NCBI GenBank assembly: GCA_014240165.1
Contig: JAAZXM010000020.1
Coordinates: forward strand, 1 to 58,604
Length of the DNA stretch: 58,604 bases
Direction: 5' to 3'
DNA from: Myxococcales bacterium
GTDB taxonomy: Bacteria; Myxococcota_A; UBA9160; UBA4427
A program made the position numbers and the translations under genes. The first letter of the stretch is position 1, and every line of letters begins with the position of its first letter. Below are positions 51,994 to 58,604 of the stretch, piece by piece. The notes under the pieces were generated by a model. The model searched no databases and was not told where the DNA came from. It worked only from the letters and a program-made list of their open reading frames with translations.

Positions 51994-53607
51994 CTAGTAC
52001 CTGTAAGTGCCCATGAAACTGATCTCGTGACGGTCGTAGCTAAAGAAATCCACGTTCGAGTCGCGATCTGTGAAGCGGTAGCTCATCTCGAGGCTGGCGT
52101 GCTCCCCCAGGGGGCGCTCCAGCCCTGCACGGAGGATGGCGATCCGGTCCTCCCGCCTGCTCACCGGACCCGGGGCGGGGAACTCGGGGTCACTGGGGGG
52201 CCGCGCGTAGATCGCGTCGTAATCCCGCCACTCGATCCGGAAATCCAGGATGGATTGGAGTTGCCAGGGCAACCCAAACGCCAGTGTCACGATGGGCTGC
52301 TGACCGGACGAAAGAAATTGGTCGCCCGAGGTGTCTTCGTTTCGGTAGCGGAAGCCCACGCGCATCCAATTGGACGCCTGGGAATTGTTGGCCGGAAACA
52401 CGTAGAAGAGATCCAGACCCGCGTACTCGACGCTTCCGTTTCGATCGTAGTCGGGGCTCACGGTTCGGTAGTAGGTGCGATCCTCGAGGCGAAAAGAAGC
52501 CCGGGCCGCCAGCCGGGAGGAGAGTTCCCAAGTGAGCGCGGGCTCGACATTTTGCGATGAGCGGTAATCGTCCCAATCCGCCCAGGCAAACTCGAACCCG
52601 TAGCGGAGATCGGCTTCGAGCACGTCGCTGATCTGCACCTGGGCCTGGGCCCAGGTCAGGCTGGTCTGCTGATCGAACTGCCCGTCCTCGGTGTAGAAGT
52701 GCCCGTACGCGGTCTGCCCCACCTGCAGCCACAGCTCGTCGTTCCCGAAGAGATACGAGCCCCCCGCGGCCCCGATGAAGCGCCAACCCTCCTCGCCCGA
52801 GGAGACGAAACTGTCGTCGCTGTTGACGAGATTGATATTCGAGTCGTACCCGATGCCCACCCGGGCGAAAACCTCCCAGGGCCGGGGGTTCAGCTTCTCG
52901 AGCTGCTCTATGTAGTCGCGGGCCGAAGTCGCCAGCGGCGTCCCGGGCAGCTGCTCAATGACGATCTCGAACTGATCGATAGCATCACCGTAGAGTCTCT
53001 GCTGAATGGCGAGAATCGCTCGCCGGTAGGCGACCGCCCCCGCCAGCGCGGGATTCACGTTCAGCGATTGGGAAAACGCCTCCCCGGCGGCATCGAGATC
53101 GCCGAGTTCCTGGTGGGCCGATCCCAAGTAGAGGTATGCGCTGCCCGGCTCGGGGGCCCGGGAGGCCATCACGTGCAGGCGATCACGCGCGGCAGCCCAA
53201 TCCCCCATGCGGTAATTCGCCAACGCGATCTCGTACTCGTAACCCGCGCCCAAGGGTTCGCTCTCCCCCAGCCGCTGCAGGATCTCCTGGGCCCGGGCGT
53301 TCTGGTCCGAGAGAACCAGGACATGGGCGTAGAGGCGGAGCACCTTGGGCGAATCCGGCGCGATTTGCACGGCCTGATCGAGTTGCAAAAGGGCCGCGGG
53401 CGTATCGCCTTCGCGTAGGAAGTGGGCGGCCCTTTCGTAGTGGGCCTCTGCCGGCCCGAACAGCGCGGGCGGCCCATCGGCAGCCAGCACCGATGCCGGA
53501 AAAGCCAATAGACACACAAGCCACAGCATCCCGACGCGCCCTTTGAGCAACAGGCCGACCGAGGGTCTTCGCGCGATGCGAGCAAGCAAAATCAGTACAG
53601 GAGCCAT
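51994..53607 (-). CDS. TPR-containing outer-membrane beta-barrel protein
   Basis: This protein has about 537 aa. The signal peptide is WLVCLLAFPASVLAADG. Four to five TPR-like helical pairs (HYERAAHFLREGDTPAALLQLDQAVQIAPDSPK; AYLYLGSAHQELGDLDAAGEAFSQSLNVNPA) span residues about 50-250. A C-terminal beta-barrel of amphipathic strands follows. It opens with FARVGIGYDSNINLVNSDD and closes in the terminal aromatic residue of SFMGTYRY, as outer-membrane proteins do. The YDSN motif and layout resemble the Slam/DUF560 class. The start is uncertain between ATG 53607 and ATG 53529. It is the first gene of the operon with FecR and CHASE2-cyclase genes. Confidence 0.85.
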   Translation of the reverse strand: MAPVLILLARIARRPSVGLLLKGRVGMLWLVCLLAFPASVLAADGPPALFGPAEAHYERAAHFLREGDTPAALLQLDQAVQIAPDSPKVLRLYAHVLVLSDQNARAQEILQRLGESEPLGAGYEYEIALANYRMGDWAAARDRLHVMASRAPEPGSAYLYLGSAHQELGDLDAAGEAFSQSLNVNPALAGAVAYRRAILAIQQRLYGDAIDQFEIVIEQLPGTPLATSARDYIEQLEKLNPRPWEVFARVGIGYDSNINLVNSDDSFVSSGEEGWRFIGAAGGSYLFGNDELWLQVGQTAYGHFYTEDGQFDQQTSLTWAQAQVQISDVLEADLRYGFEFAWADWDDYRSSQNVEPALTWELSSRLAARASFRLEDRTYYRTVSPDYDRNGSVEYAGLDLFYVFPANNSQASNWMRVGFRYRNEDTSGDQFLSSGQQPIVTLAFGLPWQLQSILDFRIEWRDYDAIYARPPSDPEFPAPGPVSRREDRIAILRAGLERPLGEHASLEMSYRFTDRDSNVDFFSYDRHEISFMGTYRY

Positions 53608-53744
53608 CCGTTTGGGTCCGTTCGAGCAAGCTCCCCCTTCGGGGAAGCAAAACGTCTGCGCGCATGATGACGCGCACCGCGAAGCGCCGCCAGCGCACTT
53701 GCCCAAGGCCTGCTTTCGGCCTTCGACATCGCCATAAATTACAG

Positions 53745-53756
53745 TGTCATTTGACA
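53745..53756. promoter_or_regulatory. Palindrome in the AT-rich divergent promoter region
   Basis: TGTCA-TT-TGACA is a perfect 12-bp inverted repeat. It is flanked by two ACAGT(G/C)TC copies (53741 and 53760) in the only clearly AT-rich stretch between the beta-barrel operon (leftward) and the PEP-CTERM gene (rightward). The right half overlaps a TTGACA that could act as a -35 element for rightward transcription. A shared operator is likely; the regulator is unknown. Confidence 0.5.
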
Positions 53757-53802
53757 TTTACAGTCTCAACGGACCACTCCCTCTCAGCCGCGAATCCTGC
53801 TC

Positions 53803-54555
53803 ATGGCGCGGCGAGGAGAGGGAACCCCGTTGAGATCCGACCACCCGCTGCTGCGCTTTGCAAGCGCCGCCCCGAGTCGAGCTGCCTCGTTTTCGGGCGG
53901 CCTTCGGCGCCCGTCCAGGCGGATTCTCCTCCTCTTGGGCGCATGGGCAATCGCCGCCCTGCTCTTCCTCAGCGGCGGGCTTGCCCAGGCGATGCCGATT
54001 CTCGAATACGATTTGAGCGATCCCGACGTGATCGGCCTCGCCGAGGCCAGCGCCGAATACACCGTGACCTTCCAGCAGCCCGAAGCCGACCCCAGCTTTA
54101 CCTTCTCACCCGGCGATGTCATCCACATGGCTGGCCAGGCCAGCTTCGACACGCTCTTCAACGGCACGACCGGGTTGCTGGTATTCACCAGCTTCCGCGA
54201 GGCGCCCACGGTGGCGTGCGGTTCGGCGCCCTCGCCCCGGCTCGCGGCTTCGCCCGGGGCCGACGTGAACCCGGGTGCCGCCACACACCAGGGCTCCGCC
54301 TTTCAAGCAGCCCCGGATGGCTCGATCTGTAGTACGGAACTCGACGGACAGCCCTTCCTCGCCATGGTGTTCGAGAATATTGTCGCCGGCGAACAGCGCA
54401 GCTTTGCGTTCGACCTGGTTCTGGATGGCCCGATGGATGAAGCCGCCGGCCTGCGTGTGCTCTACAAGGGCTACAGCGTAGTCCCGGAACCCTCCACCGG
54501 CCTACTCCTCGCACTGGGCCTGACCGCACTGGCCGCGGTACGCCGACGGCCCTAG
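53803..54555 (+). CDS. PEP-CTERM sorting-domain protein
   Basis: This exported protein has 250 aa or fewer. A basic leader (RRPSRRILLLLGAWAIAALLFLSGGLAQA) is the signal peptide. A beta-rich domain of unknown role follows (MPILEYDLSDPDVIGLAEASAEYTVTF onward, with two Cys). The end is the classic PEP-CTERM signal VPEPSTGLLLALGLTALAAVRRRP, which is recognised by an exosortase. ATG 53803 has no ribosome-binding site. TTG 53830 in the same frame has GGAGAGG 8 nt upstream and may be the real start. It is divergent from the beta-barrel operon. Confidence 0.88.
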   Translation: MARRGEGTPLRSDHPLLRFASAAPSRAASFSGGLRRPSRRILLLLGAWAIAALLFLSGGLAQAMPILEYDLSDPDVIGLAEASAEYTVTFQQPEADPSFTFSPGDVIHMAGQASFDTLFNGTTGLLVFTSFREAPTVACGSAPSPRLAASPGADVNPGAATHQGSAFQAAPDGSICSTELDGQPFLAMVFENIVAGEQRSFAFDLVLDGPMDEAAGLRVLYKGYSVVPEPSTGLLLALGLTALAAVRRRP

Positions 54556-54941
54556 TCGGCCTTTGAGTCTCTTGGGGGGCCCGCCGCACCTCGAGGCAAA
54601 CCCGGCCGCCCCCAGCGTCCCCGCCCCGGTTGGACCACGGGCTTCCCCAGGGCGCGCGCATGCTGTGAAGAAATTCACTGCACTCCGGAGCGGATCTCGC
54701 GAGCCTGTGGGAACGGAAATATCCCGTGGAGTCGAGGGCCGTGGAAATGGGAACGCGATGGGGGAAAGAGTCGAGTGTCCACCAATCTCAAGCGCACGTG
54801 AGAGCGCTTGGAGGCGGTGTGTCCGTTCCTGGACGCGCGGCAGCGTCGTTTTTCCCCCAGAAGACGGAGACGCGGGTGTATGATGAACCTTCTATTCGCA
54901 GCCCGCCTTCGGCACGGAAAGGCCCTCTGAAGAGGAGCACA
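54556..54941 (+). other. Long leader/intergenic region with a CRP-like site and a hairpin
   Basis: This 386-nt stretch lies between two PEP-CTERM genes. Besides the CRP-like box at 54664-54679, it holds a perfect inverted repeat CAAGCGC / GCGCTTG (54789-54795 and 54804-54810) with an 8-nt loop, well placed as a leader-RNA hairpin. The downstream gene's frame is open from 54726, but that part has no ribosome-binding site or protein-like pattern. No other gene is visible. Confidence 0.5.
54664..54679. promoter_or_regulatory. CRP/FNR-family-like operator
   Basis: TGTGA-AGAAAT-TCACT matches the E. coli-type CRP consensus TGTGA-N6-TCACA at nine of ten conserved positions. It lies about 260 nt before the GTG of the propeller-metzincin gene. 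A matching site precedes the paralogous gene at 58364. Confidence 0.55.
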
Positions 54942-57900
54942 GTGAGACACGGAGAACCCAAAGCGTCCGCGGCGGGCGAAGCGCCCGGGTTCCGCGATCC
55001 CGCCAGGCGGCGAACGAGATGGCCGTGGATCGCGTCCTGGGCGTGCCTGGCCTTGGCGCTGAGCCTCTCCGTCGTCGCCCATGCCCAGCCGGTTTTCACT
55101 CCCCCGGATGTCTTGAACACGAACGCCAAGACCGATTCGCTGGGCGACTACTCTCCAGAAATCGCCACGGATGGCGCAGGCAACTGGGTCGCGGTCTGGC
55201 ATTCCTTCGAGAATCTGGGCGGCCTGGCGGGTACGGACTACGACATCTTCTTCGCGACCTCCAGCGACAACGGTGCGAATTGGAGCGCGCCCCAAGTTCT
55301 CACCAGCAAAGCGAACTCGGACACCGGGTCCGACAGCTTTCCCTCCATCGCGGTTGACCTGAGCGGCCGCTGGATCACCGTGTGGATGTCCACGGAGCCG
55401 ACGGTACTGGTCCCAGGCGCGGGTACGGACAGCGACATCTTCTACTCCATCTCGCTGGACGCCGGCGCCACTTGGAGCGCCCCTGCGCTGCTGAATACCA
55501 ACGGCACCAGCGACAGTGGGGGCGACGTCGGCCCTCGCATCGCCAACGAAGGCGCCGGCGACTGGCTCGTTGTCTGGCATTCCAATGAGAGCGGGGTGGG
55601 GGGCGCGGGTTCCGACGCGGATATCTTCTTCTCGGTCTCCCCCGATGAAGGGGTCACTTGGGGTGCCCCGGGACTCCTAAACATTAACGGAGCCACCGAC
55701 TCGGGCTTCGACCACTATCCCCAGATCGCGTATTCGCCCGGAGCCTACGTCGTCGCCTGGCAGTCGGTGGAGAACCTCTTCGGTACGGCGGGCTTGGATA
55801 CCGACATTTTCCTGTCGACCTCGATCGATGGGGGCCAAACCTGGACGAACGTCGACCTTCTCAACACCAACGGAGACAGCGACTCGGCCACGGACAGTTG
55901 GGTGCGCCTCGCCGCGGACGGCTCTGGCACCTACGTAGCGGTGTGGAACTCCCAGGAGGATCTCGGCGGGCTGGCGGGCACGGATTACGACATTTTCGTC
56001 GCCATGTCCCAGAGCCAAGGCTCGAGTTGGACGGCCCCCGAGTTGCTCAACTCCAACGCGATCGGGGATGGCTACATCGACAGCAATCCGAGAGTCGTCA
56101 GCGACCAACAGGGGGGATGGCTCGCTGCCTGGTACCGGCAGGGGGGGCCCAGCGGAACCGATGGCGACATCTGGGGCGCCTTGTCGGGCCACCAGGGGCT
56201 GAATTGGACCCCGGCGACGCTCCTCAACGAGGGCGGGCTGACCGATACGGGGCAGGATGTCGCCCCCAGCATCGCTTCCGACGGGAGCGGCCAGTGGGTG
56301 GCGGCTTGGCAGTCCGGTGAGAACCTGGCAGGCCTGGTGGGCACCGACAACGACATCTTCTTCGCCACCTCCAACGACATCGATGGCGACGGCGTCCCCG
56401 ATACCGCCGACGCCTTTCCCATGGACCCCTCGGAAAGTGTCGATACCGATGGCGACGGCACGGGGAACAACGCGGACCCCGATGACGACGGGGACGGCCT
56501 TGCCGATGGAGTGGAAAACAATTCCGGGGTGTGGGTGCATCCCTTTGATACCGGGACCAATCCCCTGGTCGCCGACACCGACGGCGATGGTCTGCTCGAT
56601 GGCGTCGAAACCAACAGCGGCGTGTGGGTGAGTTCCGAAGGTACGGGGACCCATCCCCTGGTCGCCGACACCGATGGCGACGGCCTGGACGACGGGATCG
56701 AAACCAACACCGGCGTGTGGGCGAGTTTGGCCGATCGGGGTACGCACCCCCTGGTGCCCGATACCGACGGCGATGGCCTGGACGACGGGCTCGACCTGGC
56801 ACCCAACGATGGCAACGATTGCCGCAGCCTCAACCCGCAACTCAAGATCGTCTGGGGGCACGACATGCCCTTTGCCGCCGCGCGCCAGAACGCCCCCGGC
56901 ATTGGCGACCATTACGAACTCGTTCACAACGAACCGGGCCTGGCCTGGGCCTCCCTGGCCGAAACGGATCCCTCGGTTCCCGCTTCCCTGCCCGATGCCC
57001 TCGCCAGCGGCGTACAGGCTCTTTTCGCAAGCGCCGGGCCCGAGGAGTTCCCCCCCGGCAAGCTCAACCAACTCGAGGTGGCGACCCTCGATAGCCTCGA
57101 CCCTTTTCCCGCCCTCGGAACTCCGGGAAGCCCTTTCATCATCTACCTCGCCAGCCGACCCGCCATCCAGGCGCTCGACCCCGGTTTCGGCGATTTCGAC
57201 GGCTTCGTGTGGACCGGGCTCAACCGCTTCAATTCCCGCTGCGACGGCGGCATGGCGGCCGTGGTGGTCGATACGATCCCGGCCGAAGCCAATCCCGACT
57301 ACATCACCTTCGTGGACGACCTGGTGGAACACGTGGGGCACGAAGCGGGCCATCTCTTCGGCATGCGCCACGTCCTGCGCGGAGGGCTCGCGGCGTGCGT
57401 GGCCGAGACCCACACCGGCGACCCCGCGGTGATGGATTACTACGCCGACGGCAGCAATACCGTTCTGGCCCGATGCGGGGGGTCAGGCGACCCGGGCTGC
57501 CCCATCACAGAACCGCCGGATTGCAGCGGCCAGGAAACCGGGGACTACCACAACCCTCTTTATTACTACCTGCACTACGTGCTCGGGGATGCCGAGGCCG
57601 ATCTCCTCTTCTTCGGAGGCATCAGCCCGGGCTCATGGGACGAGGAAGGTGAGCCCCTGGTGGAATGGCGGGTGGAATTCAACTTTGCCTGTGCGGTCTG
57701 CAACCTGCTTCCCCTCTACAACGTCACCATCGTGGAAGTGCTGCCCGGCGGGGGCGAGGTGGTACGCCAATTCTACGACGTGCTCACCATCGAAGAACTC
57801 AACGCCCTGACGATCCAACTGCCCGAGTCCAGCGGCCTGAAGCTCTACGCCTCCACCACCGACCCCGCCACCCTACCCCCGGGCGAGACGCCCCCGGTGA

Positions 57901-58262
57901 ATGTCGTCCTCGAAACGCCCCTCTACCCGCCCCCGGATCCGGCGGCGCCGGTGACCATCGTCTCCACCCTGCTGGAGGTGGAGGAAACTTCTCCCGGTGT
58001 CTATGCCACCTCGACCCTGGCCACCGACAGCAACGTGGCGGTCACGCCGATCTACGAAATCCATCCCACAGGTACCTACGATGTATCCGACCCGAGCATT
58101 CCCGGCGGGACCCTCGTCTCCACCAGCACCTTTGTGCCCCCGCTCACGGTGGTCACCGCGCCGGTGAGCGTGCCCGAACCCGGCTTCGGGGCGGGAATCG
58201 CCTCCGGCCTCGTGGGGTTGCTCGCTGCGAGCCGAATAAGGCGTCGCGACAAGAGGGTGTGA
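54942..58262 (+). CDS. Multidomain exported PEP-CTERM protein: sialidase-like repeats, calcium-binding repeats and metzincin protease motif
   Basis: This protein has about 1106 aa. After a signal peptide (WIASWACLALALSLSVVAHAQ), seven repeats of about 62 residues run from about 50 to 480. Each follows the plan LNTN..TDS...P.IA.D..G.WVAVW...DIFFA.S.D.G..W..P, which suggests a seven-bladed propeller. Acidic DTDGDGLDDG-type (thrombospondin-3-like) calcium repeats span about 480-625. A domain with the complete metzincin zinc motif HEAGHLFGMRH follows (residues 800-810, bases 57339-57371). The end VPEPGFGAGIASGLVGLLAASRIRRR is a PEP-CTERM signal. GTG 54942 follows GAGGAG; the upstream open frame lacks support. 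It is probably a surface-anchored protease or adhesin. Confidence 0.88.
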   Translation: MRHGEPKASAAGEAPGFRDPARRRTRWPWIASWACLALALSLSVVAHAQPVFTPPDVLNTNAKTDSLGDYSPEIATDGAGNWVAVWHSFENLGGLAGTDYDIFFATSSDNGANWSAPQVLTSKANSDTGSDSFPSIAVDLSGRWITVWMSTEPTVLVPGAGTDSDIFYSISLDAGATWSAPALLNTNGTSDSGGDVGPRIANEGAGDWLVVWHSNESGVGGAGSDADIFFSVSPDEGVTWGAPGLLNINGATDSGFDHYPQIAYSPGAYVVAWQSVENLFGTAGLDTDIFLSTSIDGGQTWTNVDLLNTNGDSDSATDSWVRLAADGSGTYVAVWNSQEDLGGLAGTDYDIFVAMSQSQGSSWTAPELLNSNAIGDGYIDSNPRVVSDQQGGWLAAWYRQGGPSGTDGDIWGALSGHQGLNWTPATLLNEGGLTDTGQDVAPSIASDGSGQWVAAWQSGENLAGLVGTDNDIFFATSNDIDGDGVPDTADAFPMDPSESVDTDGDGTGNNADPDDDGDGLADGVENNSGVWVHPFDTGTNPLVADTDGDGLLDGVETNSGVWVSSEGTGTHPLVADTDGDGLDDGIETNTGVWASLADRGTHPLVPDTDGDGLDDGLDLAPNDGNDCRSLNPQLKIVWGHDMPFAAARQNAPGIGDHYELVHNEPGLAWASLAETDPSVPASLPDALASGVQALFASAGPEEFPPGKLNQLEVATLDSLDPFPALGTPGSPFIIYLASRPAIQALDPGFGDFDGFVWTGLNRFNSRCDGGMAAVVVDTIPAEANPDYITFVDDLVEHVGHEAGHLFGMRHVLRGGLAACVAETHTGDPAVMDYYADGSNTVLARCGGSGDPGCPITEPPDCSGQETGDYHNPLYYYLHYVLGDAEADLLFFGGISPGSWDEEGEPLVEWRVEFNFACAVCNLLPLYNVTIVEVLPGGGEVVRQFYDVLTIEELNALTIQLPESSGLKLYASTTDPATLPPGETPPVNVVLETPLYPPPDPAAPVTIVSTLLEVEETSPGVYATSTLATDSNVAVTPIYEIHPTGTYDVSDPSIPGGTLVSTSTFVPPLTVVTAPVSVPEPGFGAGIASGLVGLLAASRIRRRDKRV

Positions 58263-58273
58263 ACTACTTCACA
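58258..58273. promoter_or_regulatory. CRP/FNR-family-like operator
   Basis: TGTGA-ACTACT-TCACA is a perfect match to the CRP consensus TGTGA-N6-TCACA. It overlaps the stop codon of the metzincin gene and lies 91 nt before the ATG of the paralogous gene, a typical position for an activator site. Confidence 0.6.
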
Positions 58274-58363
58274 GGAAATTGTCCGCGCGCGAACTATCCC
58301 CTAGCTGCACACCCAAAAACTGCATCCGACCAGGGGTAGCCACCAAAGCCGGTGACGGAATCG

Positions 58364-58604
58364 ATGACCCATCCGAATCAATGCGGCGGCGAAAAAAGGA
58401 GCAGCAAGGCTCCGGGGCGCCCGCTCGGCCGCATGGGGGCGGCTGCGCTCGCGTTCCTTTTCTTTTCTGCCGGCGCCCTGGCGGGCGCGGAAACAGCGCG
58501 CGCCCAAGCCGCGATTGTGACCTATCCGGCCCCGCTGAACACCAACAGCAGCACCGACAGCCGGTCCGACTCCAATGTCCAGATCGCCTGGGGAGAAAAT
58601 TCCG
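58364..58604 (+). CDS. Partial paralogue of the propeller-type surface protein (cut by window end)
   Basis: The frame starts at ATG 58364 and is still open at the last base (80 residues visible). It has a basic N-terminus and a signal peptide (GAAALAFLFFSAGALAGAETARAQA). The start of a repeat then reads PLNTNSSTDSRSDSNVQIAW, which matches the first repeats of the upstream protein (LNTNAKTDSLGDYSPEIA). It therefore probably encodes a second propeller-type exported protein under its own CRP-like site. A TTG or GTG upstream start is not supported. Confidence 0.8.
   Translation, partial: MTHPNQCGGEKRSSKAPGRPLGRMGAAALAFLFFSAGALAGAETARAQAAIVTYPAPLNTNSSTDSRSDSNVQIAWGENS

Noticed and set aside
54726..54941. 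N-terminal extension of the metzincin protein from ATG 54726
   Set aside because: It would bury the signal peptide about 95 residues into the protein and has no ribosome-binding site, whereas GTG 54942 has one and places the signal peptide near the start.
1..58604. Insertion sequences, prophage, toxin-antitoxin or defence systems
   Set aside because: No transposase, integrase, phage structural, toxin or defence-family motifs were seen in any supported gene, and no terminal inverted repeats flank a segment.

Overview
The window is GC-rich bacterial chromosome, densely packed on both strands. Many genes overlap by 1-4 bases (ATGA, GTGA, TGATG, TAATG junctions), and GTG or TTG starts are frequent. 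The gene content suggests a Gram-negative, probably deltaproteobacterial or Myxococcota-like lineage that lives aerobically. The supporting features are DUF4215 cysteine-rich repeats, PEP-CTERM surface proteins, an outer-membrane beta-barrel, an LpxO-like hydroxylase, an F420-type LLM oxidoreductase and many oxygenases. This placement is an inference; no rRNA is present to confirm it.

Layout. 1-10.3 kb is mostly housekeeping: a cytochrome P450, UppP, ThrH, TypA/BipA, a ChpT-like degenerate histidine kinase, a thioredoxin-fold ferredoxin coupled to a PP2C phosphatase, and a leftward operon pfkB kinase > cation antiporter > LhgO-like oxidoreductase. 10.4-11.9 kb holds metF-purN. 11.9-19.4 kb is a translesion DNA synthesis block: imuA-imuB and dnaE2 rightward, with a leftward receiver gene and dinB between them. 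19.5-26.4 kb holds transketolase, an LpxO-like hydroxylase, tRNA-Pro(UGG), leuCD and pyruvate kinase. 26.4-48.5 kb is a catabolic/oxidative region with a carotenoid-cleavage-type oxygenase, SDRs, two Rieske oxygenases, a second P450, NTF2/SnoaL-like and ABM-type small proteins, an LLM oxidoreductase, a DUF3604-P450-ThuA operon, an acyl-CoA synthetase and a BCCT transporter. 48.5-58.6 kb is a surface and signalling region: a leftward operon (TPR/beta-barrel protein > FecR protein > CHASE2 adenylate cyclase) diverges from PEP-CTERM genes. One of these encodes a seven-repeat propeller-like protein with calcium-binding repeats and a metzincin zinc motif. The window ends inside its apparent paralogue.

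Most notable. (1) A 23-bp element, identical at 22 positions, sits exactly 6 nt before the start codons of both imuA and dnaE2 and nowhere else that I found. It contains GGCGAA direct repeats with an 11-bp period and looks like an undescribed damage-response operator. (2) TGTGA-N6-TCAC(A/T) sites resembling CRP boxes precede both propeller-type surface genes, a few kb from an adenylate cyclase. (3) The TPR/beta-barrel-FecR-CHASE2 cyclase operon next to PEP-CTERM genes may be an envelope-sensing module that drives surface protein display.
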